Source of the DNA: Cymodocea nodosa
Lineage: Eukaryota > Streptophyta > Magnoliopsida > Alismatales > Cymodoceaceae
Direction of reading: 5' to 3'
DNA length: 64,000 nucleotides
Assembly: GCA_036874045.1 (NCBI GenBank)
Contig: CM072339.1
Span: 3,665,501 to 3,729,500 of the forward strand
Shown here: positions 35,590-47,021 of the stretch, in pieces
Numbering within the stretch: the stretch's first letter is position 1
Layout: each line of letters begins with the position of its first letter
Program-made: the position numbers and the translations under genes
The notes under the pieces: model-generated
The model's database searches: none
The model's input: only the letters and a program-made list of their open reading frames with translations
What the model was told of the DNA's origin: nothing

Positions 35590-37746
35590 TTAATTAATTC
35601 TTTCTACAGCTCTTGTAATTCCTTCAGAAGGTACAACTATCTCTGCAGCTACAAAATTTCTATATTCTTTCACTGAAATGGTTATTGATCTGATCCTTTT
35701 TGATGCCCATTTCGTGAAATCAATACAATCCACCATCAGTAGTGGAATCAAATCTCCATAAAATAATTTCTTCTTTACTATTCTAATCTTGGAGATAAAA
35801 ACTGCAGTCCAATTTATTTGAATTTTATTTACAACTGCAAATGTGGCCCATTTGACAAATTGACTCAATTCTATGTTATGACATTGTCGTTGATAGACAT
35901 TCTTAATCAAAATGTTAGCTACCATGCGTGCTTTACTATTTAAATGCTTCAGTCTATTTAATAAAGGCACACTAGGATTAATAGCCAAACTATCATTGAT
36001 TTCTTGTTCTGTCCATTCAACAGCAGTTGTACTTTCCAAAATTTCCTGCCCTTCATTCTTTAATCCAAAAATGTAGTGGAGAAGCTCTGGTGTTATCTGT
36101 ACATCAGCTTCCTCCACGTTGGAAATTAATCCTCATTCTCTTTCTCTTAAATTTGCATAAAAACAGGGCACTAGATTCTCATATACTGCATGCCCTCTTT
36201 CTTGAGAAATAAAATTCAGTAGACCTTGGAATTCAAATAATTCTTTGATTTATTACATTCCATCCTAATTTATTGGTCTACTGTAAATAATATCATAACC
36301 CCTAATTTCTTGGTATTTGATATAAGCTTCCTGACTCCAAAAATGTACTTCATTTAGAACTACTATTTCAATCGGGTTAGGAATGTGACTTTGTTGTTCC
36401 AAAGGGGTTTGTTCTTGATCTTCCTCTAACGTAGGCTGCACTTGAACATTCTCTACAGATTCCTGAATTTTTGCTTCTACTTCTGTCTGTGGTGGTGAGT
36501 CGGTAGAACTCTTCACTCTGTCTTGAATTCTCTCCATAAATTGCTGAAGAGTTTCTTGCTCTTCAGTGAAATCTGTAAAGTCATTTTTGTCTAAATGACT
36601 TCTTTCAGTTTCTTCATTTTCTACTCTTTCTTCTTCCTCCTGACTACCAATCTGCTCTATCACTATTCTTTTTGATTCTGTAACAGATTGGAATGGAGTC
36701 ATGGGCAATTCAGTTTCTACCCTAATTTCTGTTCTTTCTTCTTGTACAGGCTGCAGACTAATTTCAGCCTATTTTTCTTCTTCTTTTTGCTCCTACTACT
36801 GCTGCTCTTGCTTCTCCTCAGAATCGGATAGCAGGTTTATAAAAATTGGCTCCACAGGCCCTATTAAAATTGGTACCTCAGATTTAATCTCTTTATATTT
36901 AGGCACTTTCTCTTTTCCTTTCCTTTTTCTGATTAATTGTGCCTATTCTTCCTCTTCATCATCTGAGATTAAATCTAGAAAAGTAGGCTCTACAGGCCTT
37001 CGAGACACAGGTATTGGTTCTTCCAGTTTAATTCTCTCTATAATTACTGGTCTCGAAGGACCAGCCTCAGTTTCTCTTGCAGCACTTGATTTAGCTACTG
37101 CCTGATGCTGTTCAACCTTAATTATGTACTAGGCCCTTAACTTTTCTTTGGCCCTTTTTCTCTTAATGGCATCATATAAAATATGTGCCTTAGCTGTAGC
37201 TATTTCTTCATTATCACCTTGGTCTCTTGTTATTTTGACCAAGCTAGTAAACTCTTTCTCTTCTTCATCAGTTCTCAGCCAAGCAAATGCTACTCGTGGC
37301 AATGACTCTGTTGGCTGAACTAGAGGTCCTGACTGCTGTTCGTCAGGAACAGGTCTTTCAGCAGTCGACTCTTCCTATTCTCCTACTTGTTGCTACTGCC
37401 ATATTTCCCAACTTCCACAACCCGCAATGCACCTTTTGAACCATAATTTGGCCTTGCGCTTGATTAGCTCTAGGGCTATTTCATTGTTTGGCTGGATTTT
37501 TCTTTCTTTGCTAACTGCAATTTTTGTTGCTACTTTGATTCGGGTCTCCATTATTTGAGGTATTTGTATACCACACTCTACTAACTTTCTTCTTAATTTA
37601 AAAAGTTCAGATTTTACCTTCTGTAAATCTTTTTCTCTTATCGTATTCTAAATCTTTTGTCGCGTGTGCCATTTTTTTGATTCCTTTAGAAACTGTGCTG
37701 TGTCAACTACATCTTCCTAAAACTCAGGTGTCATCTTCCTCATCAT
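35590..37746 (-). pseudogene. gypsy-1 acidic ORF with plant-transposon-type C-terminal domain
   Basis: A single 718-codon frame from a double ATG at 37746 to the stop at 35590, interrupted by about fourteen in-frame stops, most of them TAG, with no frameshift. The N-terminal half is charged and acidic. It holds two repeated patches, RPVEPTFLDLISDDEEEE and GPVEPIFINLLSDSEEK, with a hydrophobic core followed by acids, as in SUMO-interacting motifs. The C-terminal third (ENLVPCFYANL, ITPELLHYIFGL, INWTAVFISKI) resembles the 'putative plant transposon protein' domain (Pfam PF20167 by memory) found in plant gypsy ORFs. It occupies the env-like position of Athila elements. No signal peptide or membrane span is seen. 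Function unknown. Confidence 0.72.
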
Positions 37747-37927
37747 GGAGTTACACAATAGCACGAAATCCCTCTGATTTCTACTATTCTAGATTCTAAA
37801 TGATTTACCAGATAATGCCCCCAAAACCCTAGGTTTTAGTTTAAATAAGCCCTAAGTTTAGGCGGGTAATCGGGTCATTTCCTAAACCAACTATTGCTCT
37901 CTCATTCACGGTCTTAGCTACAGTACT

Positions 37928-38018
37928 CCGTTGAGTTACAATTAACTCAACGGAATAAACTCGTTGACTAACTCAAGACTCAACGGAGTAAGCTCGTTGA
38001 GTTAAGCGTAACTCAACA
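37928..38018. repeat. GTTGAGTTA hairpins between integrase and the acidic ORF
   Basis: Two stem-loops: 37928-37953 (11-bp perfect arms, loop CAAT) and about 37996-38017 (GTTGAGTTA / TAACTCAAC, 4-base loop). Confidence 0.85.
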
Positions 38019-38239
38019 GACTTACCATACAAACAGATATAATAATAAAAATAGTAAAGATAATAGTTTTTTTTTTACCGGTTTAATTGATACTATGTTT
38101 CGGTCAGACCTAATTTTTTTCTGAAAATTAATATACATATTTTTTTATGTTCCGGTCATACCGATAGATCTAGTCGATTGAACCGCAACGATTTTTATAT
38201 TTTATAATTTTTTATGTTTTTTTTTTATATATAAACATA

Positions 38240-39484
38240 AAAATTGATTTCTTACTAAGTAAATCTCGAGTAGTCCTCTACTCTGACTTCTTCTATAATT
38301 CCAAAGGAGCTTTTTGGTGTTTTCAAAATAGGTCTAAGTATTTGTCCATTTACTTTAAATATATCCTGATTTTTAGGATTTTCAATTTCAATAGTTCCAT
38401 AAGGATAAATATTTCAAACTATGTAAGGTCCTGCCCATCTAGATTTTAATTTTCATGGATGGTTATGGAGTCTAGCCATATAAAGATATACTTCTTGTCC
38501 TATTTCAAAGCTTTTTTGAATAATTTTTCTATCATGCCAGAATTTCATTTTCTCTTTTTCTCTTATAGTCTTCAAATAAGCTTCATTTCTAAATTCTTCT
38601 AATTCAATTAATTGCATTTTTCTATTTTCAACAGCTTGATTTAAATTAGTGTTCAGAGTTTTTAATGCCCAATAAGCTTTATGTTCTATTTCAACTGGTA
38701 AATGACAACTTTTTCCATATACTAGCCTAAAAGGTGACATACCTAAGCTTGTTTTATAACCAGTTCTATAAGCCCAAAGTGCATCTATCAATCTATTATC
38801 CTAATCTGTTCTAGTAGGATTTACTACTTTTTCTAAGGTTAACTTAATTTGTTTGTTAGCACTTTCTACTTGTCCACTTGTTTGCGGATGATATGATATT
38901 GCAATTTTGTGGTTTACTCTATATTTCTTCATTAAGGCTTCAAAACTTCTATTACAAAAATGAGTTCCTCTATCATTGATAATAGCTTTAGGTATTCCAA
39001 ATCTGGCAAATATATTGGTTCTTGTAAATTGTATTACCACTTTGTTGTCATTAGTTTTTGTAGGAATAGCTTCTATCCATTTAGATACATAATCCACCCC
39101 CAACAATATGTAATTAAATTGATTAGACATAGGAAATGAACCCATAAAATCTATTCTCCACACATCAAAGATTTCAACCTCAAGAATAGGATTAAGAGGC
39201 ATCATATTCCTTTTTGATATTCTTCATATTTGTTGACATCTTAAACAACTTAAGCAATATTTATGAGCATCTTTGAATAGTGTTGGCCAATAAAATCCAC
39301 ATTGCAGAATTTTAGCAGTAGTTTTTCCTAAACCAAAATGCCCTCCACAAGCTTGGTCATGATAGAAAGATAATATGCTCGGATATTCAGTTTTTGGAAC
39401 ACACCTCCTTAAAACTAGATCAGGACATTTCTTAAATAAGTATAAGTCTTCCCAATAGTAATATTTTACTCTTGAGAAAAACAA
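38240..39484 (-). pseudogene. gypsy-1 integrase
   Basis: The HHCC zinc domain is at 39484-39224 (H..H of FYHDQACGGHFG; CLSCLRCQQ). The core shows all three acidic positions: VWRIDFMGSFP, INDRGTHFCN and TSGQVESANKQ. The C-terminal part includes [27 protein letters not shown] and a GTIE-type end near 38380. In-frame stops sit between the zinc domain and core (near 39221), near 38798 and near 38450, all in one frame. Confidence 0.92.
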
Positions 39485-39502
39485 TTTTTTATTGTGTCTA
39501 TT

Positions 39503-40251
39503 TCAATCCTTAGCTGTTAAACTAGTAACTAAGTAATTAACTATGTCTACATACCAAGGTATTGTGTTGATGGTCATTAATTGTTCATCAGGAAAATTAT
39601 CCTTAATTTCAATATTTGATTTTTCTATTTGTAATCTTGATAAATGATCTGCTACTACATTCTCACAACCTTTTTTATCTTTAATTTCTAGATCAAATTC
39701 TTGTAATAATAATATCCATCGGATCAATCTAGGCTTAGTCTCTTTTTTCTTTATTAGATATTTTAGAGCTAAATGATCTGTGTATACTATTACTTTAGCT
39801 CCAATCAGATATGATCTAAACTTTTCTAAAGCAAACACAACAACTAATAATTCTTTTCAGTAGTCGTGTAATTAACTTGAGCATCATTTAAGGTTTTGCT
39901 TGCATAATGAATCACTCTAGGAGATTTTTCTATCTTCTGTCCCAACACTGCTCCTATAGTAAAATTAGAAGCATCGCACATTAATTCAAATGGATGGTTC
40001 CAATCAGGTGCTTGAATTATAGGAGTTGAAATTAAGCTAGTTTTCAGTCTGAAAAATGCTTCATTGCAATTTTTATCAAAGTTAAATGGAACATCTTTTA
40101 ATAGATTAGTTAAATGTCTAGCTATCTTGCTAAAGTTTTTAATAAATCTTCGATAAAAACCAGCATGTCCTAGAAATGATCTAATATCTTTTACTGATTT
40201 AGGTTCTAGTAGATTAGAAATTACTTCTATTTTAGCTTTATTTACTTCCAA
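39503..40251 (-). pseudogene. gypsy-1 RNase H
   Basis: The RT connection (SFLGHAGFYRRFIKNFSKI) leads into RNase H motifs [36 protein letters not shown] and the end VADHLSRL. A stop and a frame change lie near 39840, inside the domain. Confidence 0.92.
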
Positions 40252-41000
40252 CCCTTTCTTAGAAACAACATGCCCTAAGACTATTCCTTATTTAACCATG
40301 AAGTGACATTTTTTCCAATTTAAAACCAGATTTTTTTCCACATAGCGTTTTAATATTAAGTCTAAATTTTTTAAACAAACTTCATATGGTTGCCATATAC
40401 TGTAAAATCATCCATAAATATTTCTAAAAAATCTTCAATCATTCCAGTAAATATACCCTACATACACCTTTGGAAGGTAGCCGGTGCATTGCATAATCTG
40501 AATGACATTCCCTTAAAAGCATAAGTTCCATTAGGACAAGTGAAAGTTGTTTTCTCTTGATCCTCTAATGCTACCTGAATTTGATTATAACCTGAATACC
40601 TGTCTAGGAAACAAAAATATTCTTGCCCTGCTAATATTTCCAGCATTTGATCTATAAAAGGTAAGAGAAAATGATCTATCTTAGTCACAACATTTAAATT
40701 TCTATAGTCTATACATACTCTCCAACCTGATTGAATTCTAGTAGGTATCAAGTCTTGACTTTCATTCCTAATAACTGTTAATCCTGATTTCTTGGGAACT
40801 ACATGGATTGGACTCACCCACGAGCTATCAGAAATCGGATAAATTATGTCATTATCTAACCATTTCACTATTTCCTTCCTGACTACTTCTTTAAGGTTTG
40901 GATTTAATCTCCTCTCAAGAATTCTAACAGGTTTAACATTCTCTTCTAAATATATGTGGTGACAACATAAAGTTGAACTTAACCCTTTTATATCAATCAT
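40252..41000 (-). pseudogene. gypsy-1 reverse transcriptase
   Basis: RT blocks in order: RRLNPNLKEVVRKEIVKWLD, SSWVSPIHVVPKKSG, GWRVCIDYRNLN, CFLDRYSGYNQI (catalytic Asp; usual DGYSGY), TFTCPNGTYAF, CNAPATFQRCM, and the catalytic FMDDF at 40415-40407. It is in a different frame from the protease, so a frameshift lies near 41.0 kb. The thumb region after FMDDF is disrupted. Confidence 0.92.
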
Positions 41001-41209
41001 AGTCCATCCTATTGTTCTTTATAACTTTTTACTACATCTTTTAATTTAGCAATTTGATCCTCTTTTAAATCTGAAGCAATAATGATTGGACAGGTTCGTT
41101 TCTCTTCCAAAAATATATAGGTTAATTTAGGTGGTAAAGGTTTTAATTCTAAATGTTGCCCATCAGAAGCTAGAGCTCCTAATTGAACATCATCATTTTC
41201 TAAATTAAT

Positions 41210-42922
41210 TTCTTCCTAATCTACTTCTATATTTATGCTTTCACTTCCCTCTAAAGTTTCAGAATTGATTTGCCTATTTAATTCTTCTTGAATCACATCA
41301 TCTAACATATCTCTTTCATCCTCTAAAAAGTCTATGGTATGTAAGGACATTTCTAACTCCTCAAACCTTTCTGGTTTGAAAATATTTAATTGAGTATTCT
41401 CATTACCATATGCTAACTTCATTACTCCAGTTTTATAATTTATAACAGCCCTTGATGTTGCTAAAAATGGCATTCCCAAAATTAAAGATGTATCACTATT
41501 TTTATGCTTAATTTGTTGGGAATCCAAAATTACAATATCAATAGGATATATAAAGTTTTTGATTTTAATTAAGACATCCTCTATTTTTCATCTAGGGTAT
41601 CTTATACTTCTATCAACTAATTGAATGACCGTACTAGTAGGAGTTAAGCCTTCTAATCCTAAAGATGCAAATATATCACTTGGTATAACATGTATACTTA
41701 CACCTAAGTCTATTAAGGTTATTTCTAGAATGGTATTTCCTATAGTGCATGATATAACAGGGATTCCAGGATTAGATAACTTTATAGGAATTTTTGGCAG
41801 AAATAGGGAACTACTTTGCTCAGCTAAAAAGACATTTCTAAGAACTTTTCGCTCTCTTTTCTTAGTACACCAATCCTTCAAAAATTTAGCACAAGGTGGC
41901 ATTTTCTACAATAGATCTAACAAAGGAATGTTAACTTGTACTTTTTCAAAAATTTCTCTGATTTTTTCTTGTTTTTCAGGTATTGTTTGTTGTAATCTTT
42001 TAGGATAGGGTGCTAAAGAATGTGATTTAAAAGATTCTTTTTCTTTCGTTTGATTTGTTTGATCATTTTTAGCCTCATTAGTAGATGCAGATTGTTCTTA
42101 AGTGATTTTTAGATTTTCACCTATTACATTTTCATTATCATTTTGATTTTTACTCTTATCCACCTTCATCTTATTTTCATTTTGAGTTCTTGGTGGTATA
42201 TCAGTTCCAGATCTTAATGTTACACATACATCTTCTAGATTTTCGTTACTCTCATGATGTTTTTGTATATCATTTTCGTGATTATGATCTTCAATTGTTT
42301 TTAGTTTTAAAGTGCATTCTTTAAATTCTCTTGCATTAATATTTTCTGTTTGCTGTATATTTTGTAAATTATGCAGGTCTAAAACATTATAATTTTCATT
42401 GTCCTATTGCATAACTTGTATTTTCATTGTATATTCGTCCAATGCTTTTAGTTTTCTTTCCAGATCATCTAATCTCATTGCATTCAATTTTTGATCAATT
42501 TTCATTATGGTTTTTTTAGTTTCGTAAATTATATCCTTTTTAGGTTCTGAATATGCTTCTTTATAGTTTAATTGGTTGACTTCTTGTTGCTGACACATAA
42601 AGTATTCTAGTTTGTCTAGGTTTTGCTCTATACTACGCTACAGTCTATCATACTTATCCCAAACTTCAGTGTCTCTCAACATATTACACATTCTATACTG
42701 ACCATTAGTTGGGTAAACTATAGGATTCTCATACTCAACTCTATTATATTTAGGATAATTCATTTGTTGTTCATGGGATTTAACCATCTGCAAACGTCTT
42801 AATTTCAAATAGTCAGAAATGTCGTGTCCTTCAGAATTGCAAAATTCACATATGCTAATTACAGGTTTCAGAAATCTTTGAGCATAAGCATATGCCATAT
42901 TCTCAATTACAGAAGAAAACAC
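41210..42922 (-). pseudogene. gypsy-1 zinc-knuckle ORF and aspartic protease
   Basis: One frame runs from the ATG pair (MFSS.., MAYAYAQRF) about 80 bp after the primer site. A CCHC-type knuckle CEFCNSEGHDISDY appears near residue 27; its last Cys is Tyr here but Cys in the copies at 46.9 and 54.1 kb. A charged linker (LDDLERKLKALDEY) follows. The protease is at 41902-41216 with the Athila-type active site DLGVSIHVIPSDIF and the flap/C-terminal block LILGMPFLAT. In-frame stops interrupt it near 42636, 42402, 42108, 41900, 41585 and 41213. At least four are shared with the copy at 54-55.6 kb. There is no capsid-type gag core between primer site and knuckle. Confidence 0.88.
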
Positions 42923-42975
42923 AACTCTGGCTATTAAAACGAAACAGCTCTAACAGTTGCTTATATTAATTCAAT

Positions 42976-42993
42976 TCCCCGGCAACGGCGCCA
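42976..42993 (-). other. gypsy-1 primer-binding site (tRNA-Asp)
   Basis: Minus-strand TGGCGCCGTTGCCGGGGA, 18 of 18 bases complementary to the 3' end of plant tRNA-Asp(GTC) including CCA. It starts seven bases after the LTR. Confidence 0.95.
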
Positions 42994-43000
42994 TAAAACT

Positions 43001-45275
43001 TGTTTGGCTTTTTCATGCACGACACCAGAAAACCTGATTGGATCTCCAACAATGTACCAGAAAAACTTGGATTTGTTAACTTCTATTTTTACTTAGTTAA
43101 TTTATCTTTATGCCTATTCTTTTTCTTTTAGAAGTAAACAAACAACCTTCAATACAAATTAGATATTAATTCCAATTTGTACTTTAACTGCAAGTGCATA
43201 GTGTCTATTGTATTAGTGTGCAAGTACAGGTCGATCCCACAGGAAATTGCTTAAGAATTTAGAACTGTCTGTTTGTTAACAATTAAATTTATATATTCAA
43301 TAAGCTCTCCGTTGAGTTACAGTTAACTCAACGGATAAAGTTCGGACAAAGTTCGTTGAGTTATGGCTAACTCAACGGACTAACCTCGTGGACTTAAGTT
43401 AACTCCACGAGCCTGTCTTTTCTTTTTAATACTGCTAGTTATAGAAGAATTCGGCCAACCATTGGGTGATTCCACAGATTGTAAATAACATCAATTAAGT
43501 TCTTTAATGTTAGTAAACACTGGATTTATCATTAAGCATACTAACATTCAGATAATTCAAATAATAACCATTAATATCTTTAAGTCTTTTGAACAAACCG
43601 ATTTCAGTAAACTGTAAAACTAAAACAAACATAAATCATTCACAACACTAACAAAGATAACCTTAATCATGATACAACACAAACAATACAACACCCAAAT
43701 ACAAAATACAAACACAGATAAATTATTTTTGTTTTAATATGAACATAGAAATGGGTGAAAGGTGAAAGGTGAAATGTAAAGTAATCTCAATCGACAGTAA
43801 ATACTTCTATCACTACATACGACGCAATTACACCACTGAAAATTAAACCACTTACAATTCTGTCTCCTCTCCTTATAGAATCGCGAGTCCAGAATTGCAA
43901 GATGATCTCCTCTTCAACATATAGGCATCAACTCGAAGCCAAGGCTAGAAGCTTTACGATCTCTTGAGATATGAGTCGGCACTTGGTGAAAATGGCTTCC
44001 CTTCCCACGACGCGATTACTCCTTACAGTGGTTGTTAGGCACTATGTTTGGCTTGGAATCGACCTGACATCAGGAAAGTATCCTCACAAACCTCTGATGG
44101 TTGGTGTGGTACTTCAGAGAATTGCCGACGCTGCTTGTAGAAAGCTCGGTGCTCCTCCTCTATGCATATTGGCCATACCCATTGATCACACACACACCTT
44201 TACTTCTTTTTCTTCTTTTCTTTTATATTTCTTCAGTGGTAACTGCTTTTGCTTGAATGGTCGGTTGGATTTCCTTCATTTATATCAACGACGATACTTT
44301 CTTCTCCTTACGTGATACATGCAATTGTGGTTTTTCTTCCAACTGTCCTGTTTCTGCAACCGCTACAGTGGCATATTAGAAAATAAATAGTTCGTGGAGT
44401 TACAGATAACTCAACGGACTTTCCTCGTTGATTTAACTATAAAACACGTGCATAAATTTAACTATCCAATGCTGTGGTGCATTTCGGATAGTTACAACTT
44501 AACTATCCGATGCTCAGATACATTTCGGGTACTTACGAACTTAACTATCCGATGCTTAGATGCATTTCGGATACTTACAAACTTAACTATCCGATGCTCA
44601 GATGCATTTCTGATAGTTATAGATAACTCACCGATATATAACTTAAGTAAATCTACTAGATCTCAACACGTGTCAGCAATAGTTTAATAATAAAAGAAAC
44701 ATTTCGGAGAGTTACAGGTCTAACTATCTGATGCTCAACTGCAATTTCGGATAGTTAGAGATAACTCATCGAAAATCCACTTAAGTCACTTTCCCAGAAC
44801 ATGACACGTGTCCACAGCTATTTTATAAATAAAAAGAGATTTCAGAGAGTTACACATATAACTATTCGATGTCCAGCTACAATTTCGAATAGTTATAGAT
44901 AACTCACCGAAAGTTCACTTAAGTCATGCATTTTGGTTTCGACACGTGTACTTTAGGAAATAATAAAATATTCTTTTAAAACATAACTGTTTGGCAGTTT
45001 AAACATAACTATCCGATACATGTTCGGTATGTTAAACATAATTGTCTGAAATATCAGAAAATTCGGATACTTAAGAATTTCACAATCTGCAACTTACCGA
45101 TAGTTTAGAAATGTACTAAATTAACATTAATTCCCCTAATTTAAGCAAATTCTTTAATTAAAGCTTATAATAGTGCAATTATAACATAATGGCTTAATTC
45201 TCATATGATAAGCTAAATATTATGCAATTAACTATCATTTAATCGTTAATATTATGCACTTTTTCATTCTAAACA
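43001..45275 (-). repeat. gypsy-1 5' LTR
   Basis: 2275 bp. On the minus strand it starts TGTTTAGAATGAAAAAG and ends AAAGCCAAACA. It carries the same internal repeats as the 3' LTR (see 29311-29830) and a TATA box at 44221-44230. Confidence 0.95.
44221..44230 (-). promoter_or_regulatory. TATA box of the gypsy-1 5' LTR
   Basis: Minus-strand AAATATAAAA within ATATAAAAGAAAAGAAG. The same motif recurs at the equivalent position in the other LTR copies. Confidence 0.55.
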
Positions 45276-45813
45276 AGTTGCTATATTGAATACTAAGGCA
45301 ATGCGTTAGGTTAGCGTTATAAACTTAAAGTTATGTTTATTACACGTGGTAAATATTTTATTGTTTAAAACATTTGTTTATTACTGGTTCGTTGAGTTAT
45401 CAGTAACACAACGGAGCTGGTTCATTGAGTTAACTGTAATACCACGAAGCTGGTTTGTTGAGTTAGCATAATACCATAGACTTAATTCATTGAGTTAGCT
45501 ATAGTACTTGTCACATGATTTAGCACATGATGAACTTGTTGAGTTAGATACGTTAAGTTATAAATATACTTGTTTTACTTGTTTAGTTAACATTAATACA
45601 ATGACTTGCTATTACACTTGATGGAAAATTTTGGACGAGAAAGTTTATTTTGTAGAAAAATTTTCAAAGATCCAGGATAAATGATTAAAGAAAATTCAAA
45701 AGGAAAAAGTGGGTTAGAAGATGTGTATTTCGATGAAGGAAAAAGAAAAGACATGAAGAGTAGAAAATTGATAGTGATTAAACGTGGAGGATATGCATGA
45801 AGTGAAGATACAG

Positions 45814-45822
45814 TATAAAAGG
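45814..45822 (+). promoter_or_regulatory. TATA box of the solo LTR
   Basis: TATAAAAGG, a canonical plant TATA box in the sense orientation of the LTR. Confidence 0.6.
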
Positions 45823-46028
45823 CAAAGAATTCTCATAAATTAATTATCCTTGCACACCAAACGAAATATATTTTCAGGGATCAAAACAACTCTTCAGGGA
45901 AAAACTCTTAGATAGAAGAAAATTTAGTGAAGTAGAGAAAGTCAGATTTATGTCACTAAAGATCTGAAGTATCAAAGAAAAGAAAATTCGGTGAAGTAGA
46001 GAAAGTCAGATATTTGTCACATAAGAAT

Positions 46029-46063
46029 TGCAGAAGAAGAAGAAGAAGAAGAAGAAGAAGAAA
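46029..46063 (+). repeat. (AGA)n microsatellite in the solo LTR
   Basis: About ten GAA/AGA triplets. Confidence 0.9.
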
Positions 46064-46341
46064 AATCTCAAATAGGGAGAAATGTTTTAAATTTCGTAAA
46101 TTAGTTTTCTCTGTTTATAGTTGTGAAATTGGTTAGATGAAATATGATATCGTTATATAATTGCATCTACAATTTCTGAGGAGAATTGAATTGTATATTT
46201 GTAATTGAAACCTTAAATAAAATGATTTGATTAAAACAATGTCTTGACTTGTTTTTAATTTTAAAGTTTCAATTATTTGTTGAAAATGTTGAAAAACACA
46301 ATTCACCCCCCTCTTGTGTAGCCATTCTATCCTACAAAACA

Positions 46342-46398
46342 CCTTATGAAGTTTGGATGGGTAAGGTTGTCGATTACTCTAAGTTGAAAATATTTGGT
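46342..46398 (+). pseudogene. copia-2 integrase continuation
   Basis: The frame continues from 27312 after the AAACA duplication (PYEVWMGKVVDYSKLKIFG). It is cut by the next gypsy insertion. Confidence 0.9.
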
Positions 46399-46444
46399 TG
46401 TTTGTCTTGGATTTGCTAACTTCTGTTTTTAAACTTGTTTAATT

Positions 46445-46920
46445 TCATTGAAATTCGTCCAATGTTTTTAATTTTCTTTCCAAATCATCTAATCTCATTG
46501 CATTCAATTTTTGATCAATTTTCATTATGGCTTTTTCAGTTTCGTAAATGATATCAATTTTAGGTTCTGAATATTCTTCCTTATAGTTTAATTGGTTAAC
46601 TTCTTGTTGCTGACACATGTATTGTTCTAGTTTGTCCATATTTTTCTCTAAGCTACGCTCCTGTCTATCATACATATCCCAAACTTCCTTGTCTCTCAAC
46701 ATATTACACATTCTAAACTGACCATCAGTTGGGTAAACTATAGGATTCTCATACTCAGCTCTATTATATTGAATATAATTCATTTGCTGTTCATGGGATC
46801 TAACCATCTGCAATCGTCTCAGTTTCAAACAATCAGAGTTGTCGTGACCTTCCAAATTGCAGAATTCACATATGCTAACTACAGGTTTCAGAAATCTTTG
46901 AGCATAAGCATATGCTATAT
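46445..46920 (-). pseudogene. gypsy zinc-knuckle ORF, copy 2
   Basis: Intact CCHC knuckle CEFCNLEGHDNSDC and a long charged linker, open from the knuckle to 46445. It reads DRQERS where two other copies have a stop. The ATG used in the other copies is ATA here, so the start is lost. Confidence 0.8.
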
Positions 46921-47021
46921 TCTCAATTATAGAATAAAATACACAACACTCCTCTACTATTAAAACAAAACAACACTCAGTTGCTTAGCTTCTCAATCCT
47001 CGGCAATGGTGCTAGAAAACT

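Larger units (their letters stand above)
27848..45275 (-). mobile_element. gypsy-1: full-length 17.4-kb Athila-like element with 3' gag and F-box
   Basis: TG..CA ends and a perfect AGTTG duplication (27843-27847, 45276-45280). Same-direction LTRs lie at 27848-30126 and 43001-45275. The minus-strand order is 5' LTR, tRNA-Asp primer site, zinc-knuckle ORF, aspartic protease, RT, RNase H, integrase, acidic ORF, gag core, F-box ORF, internal purine tract, PPT, 3' LTR. RT and integrase text match the Athila group. In ordinary members gag comes first, so finding it 3' of integrase is abnormal. By hand the first ~250 bp of the two LTRs differ at about 14 sites, nearly all transitions, so the insertion is not very recent. 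Confidence 0.95.
27313..46336 (+). mobile_element. Solo LTR inserted in copia-2, itself split by gypsy-1
   Basis: Own pieces are 27313-27847 and 45281-46336, about 1.59 kb in all. It starts TGTTGAGTATTTTG and ends CACCCCCCTCTTGTG..CTACA, resembling Maximus/SIRE-type copia LTRs. It is flanked by a perfect AAACA duplication (27308-27312 and 46337-46341). Removing it restores the integrase frame of copia-2 exactly. No internal domain lies between the two pieces except gypsy-1, so it is a solo LTR. Confidence 0.88.
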
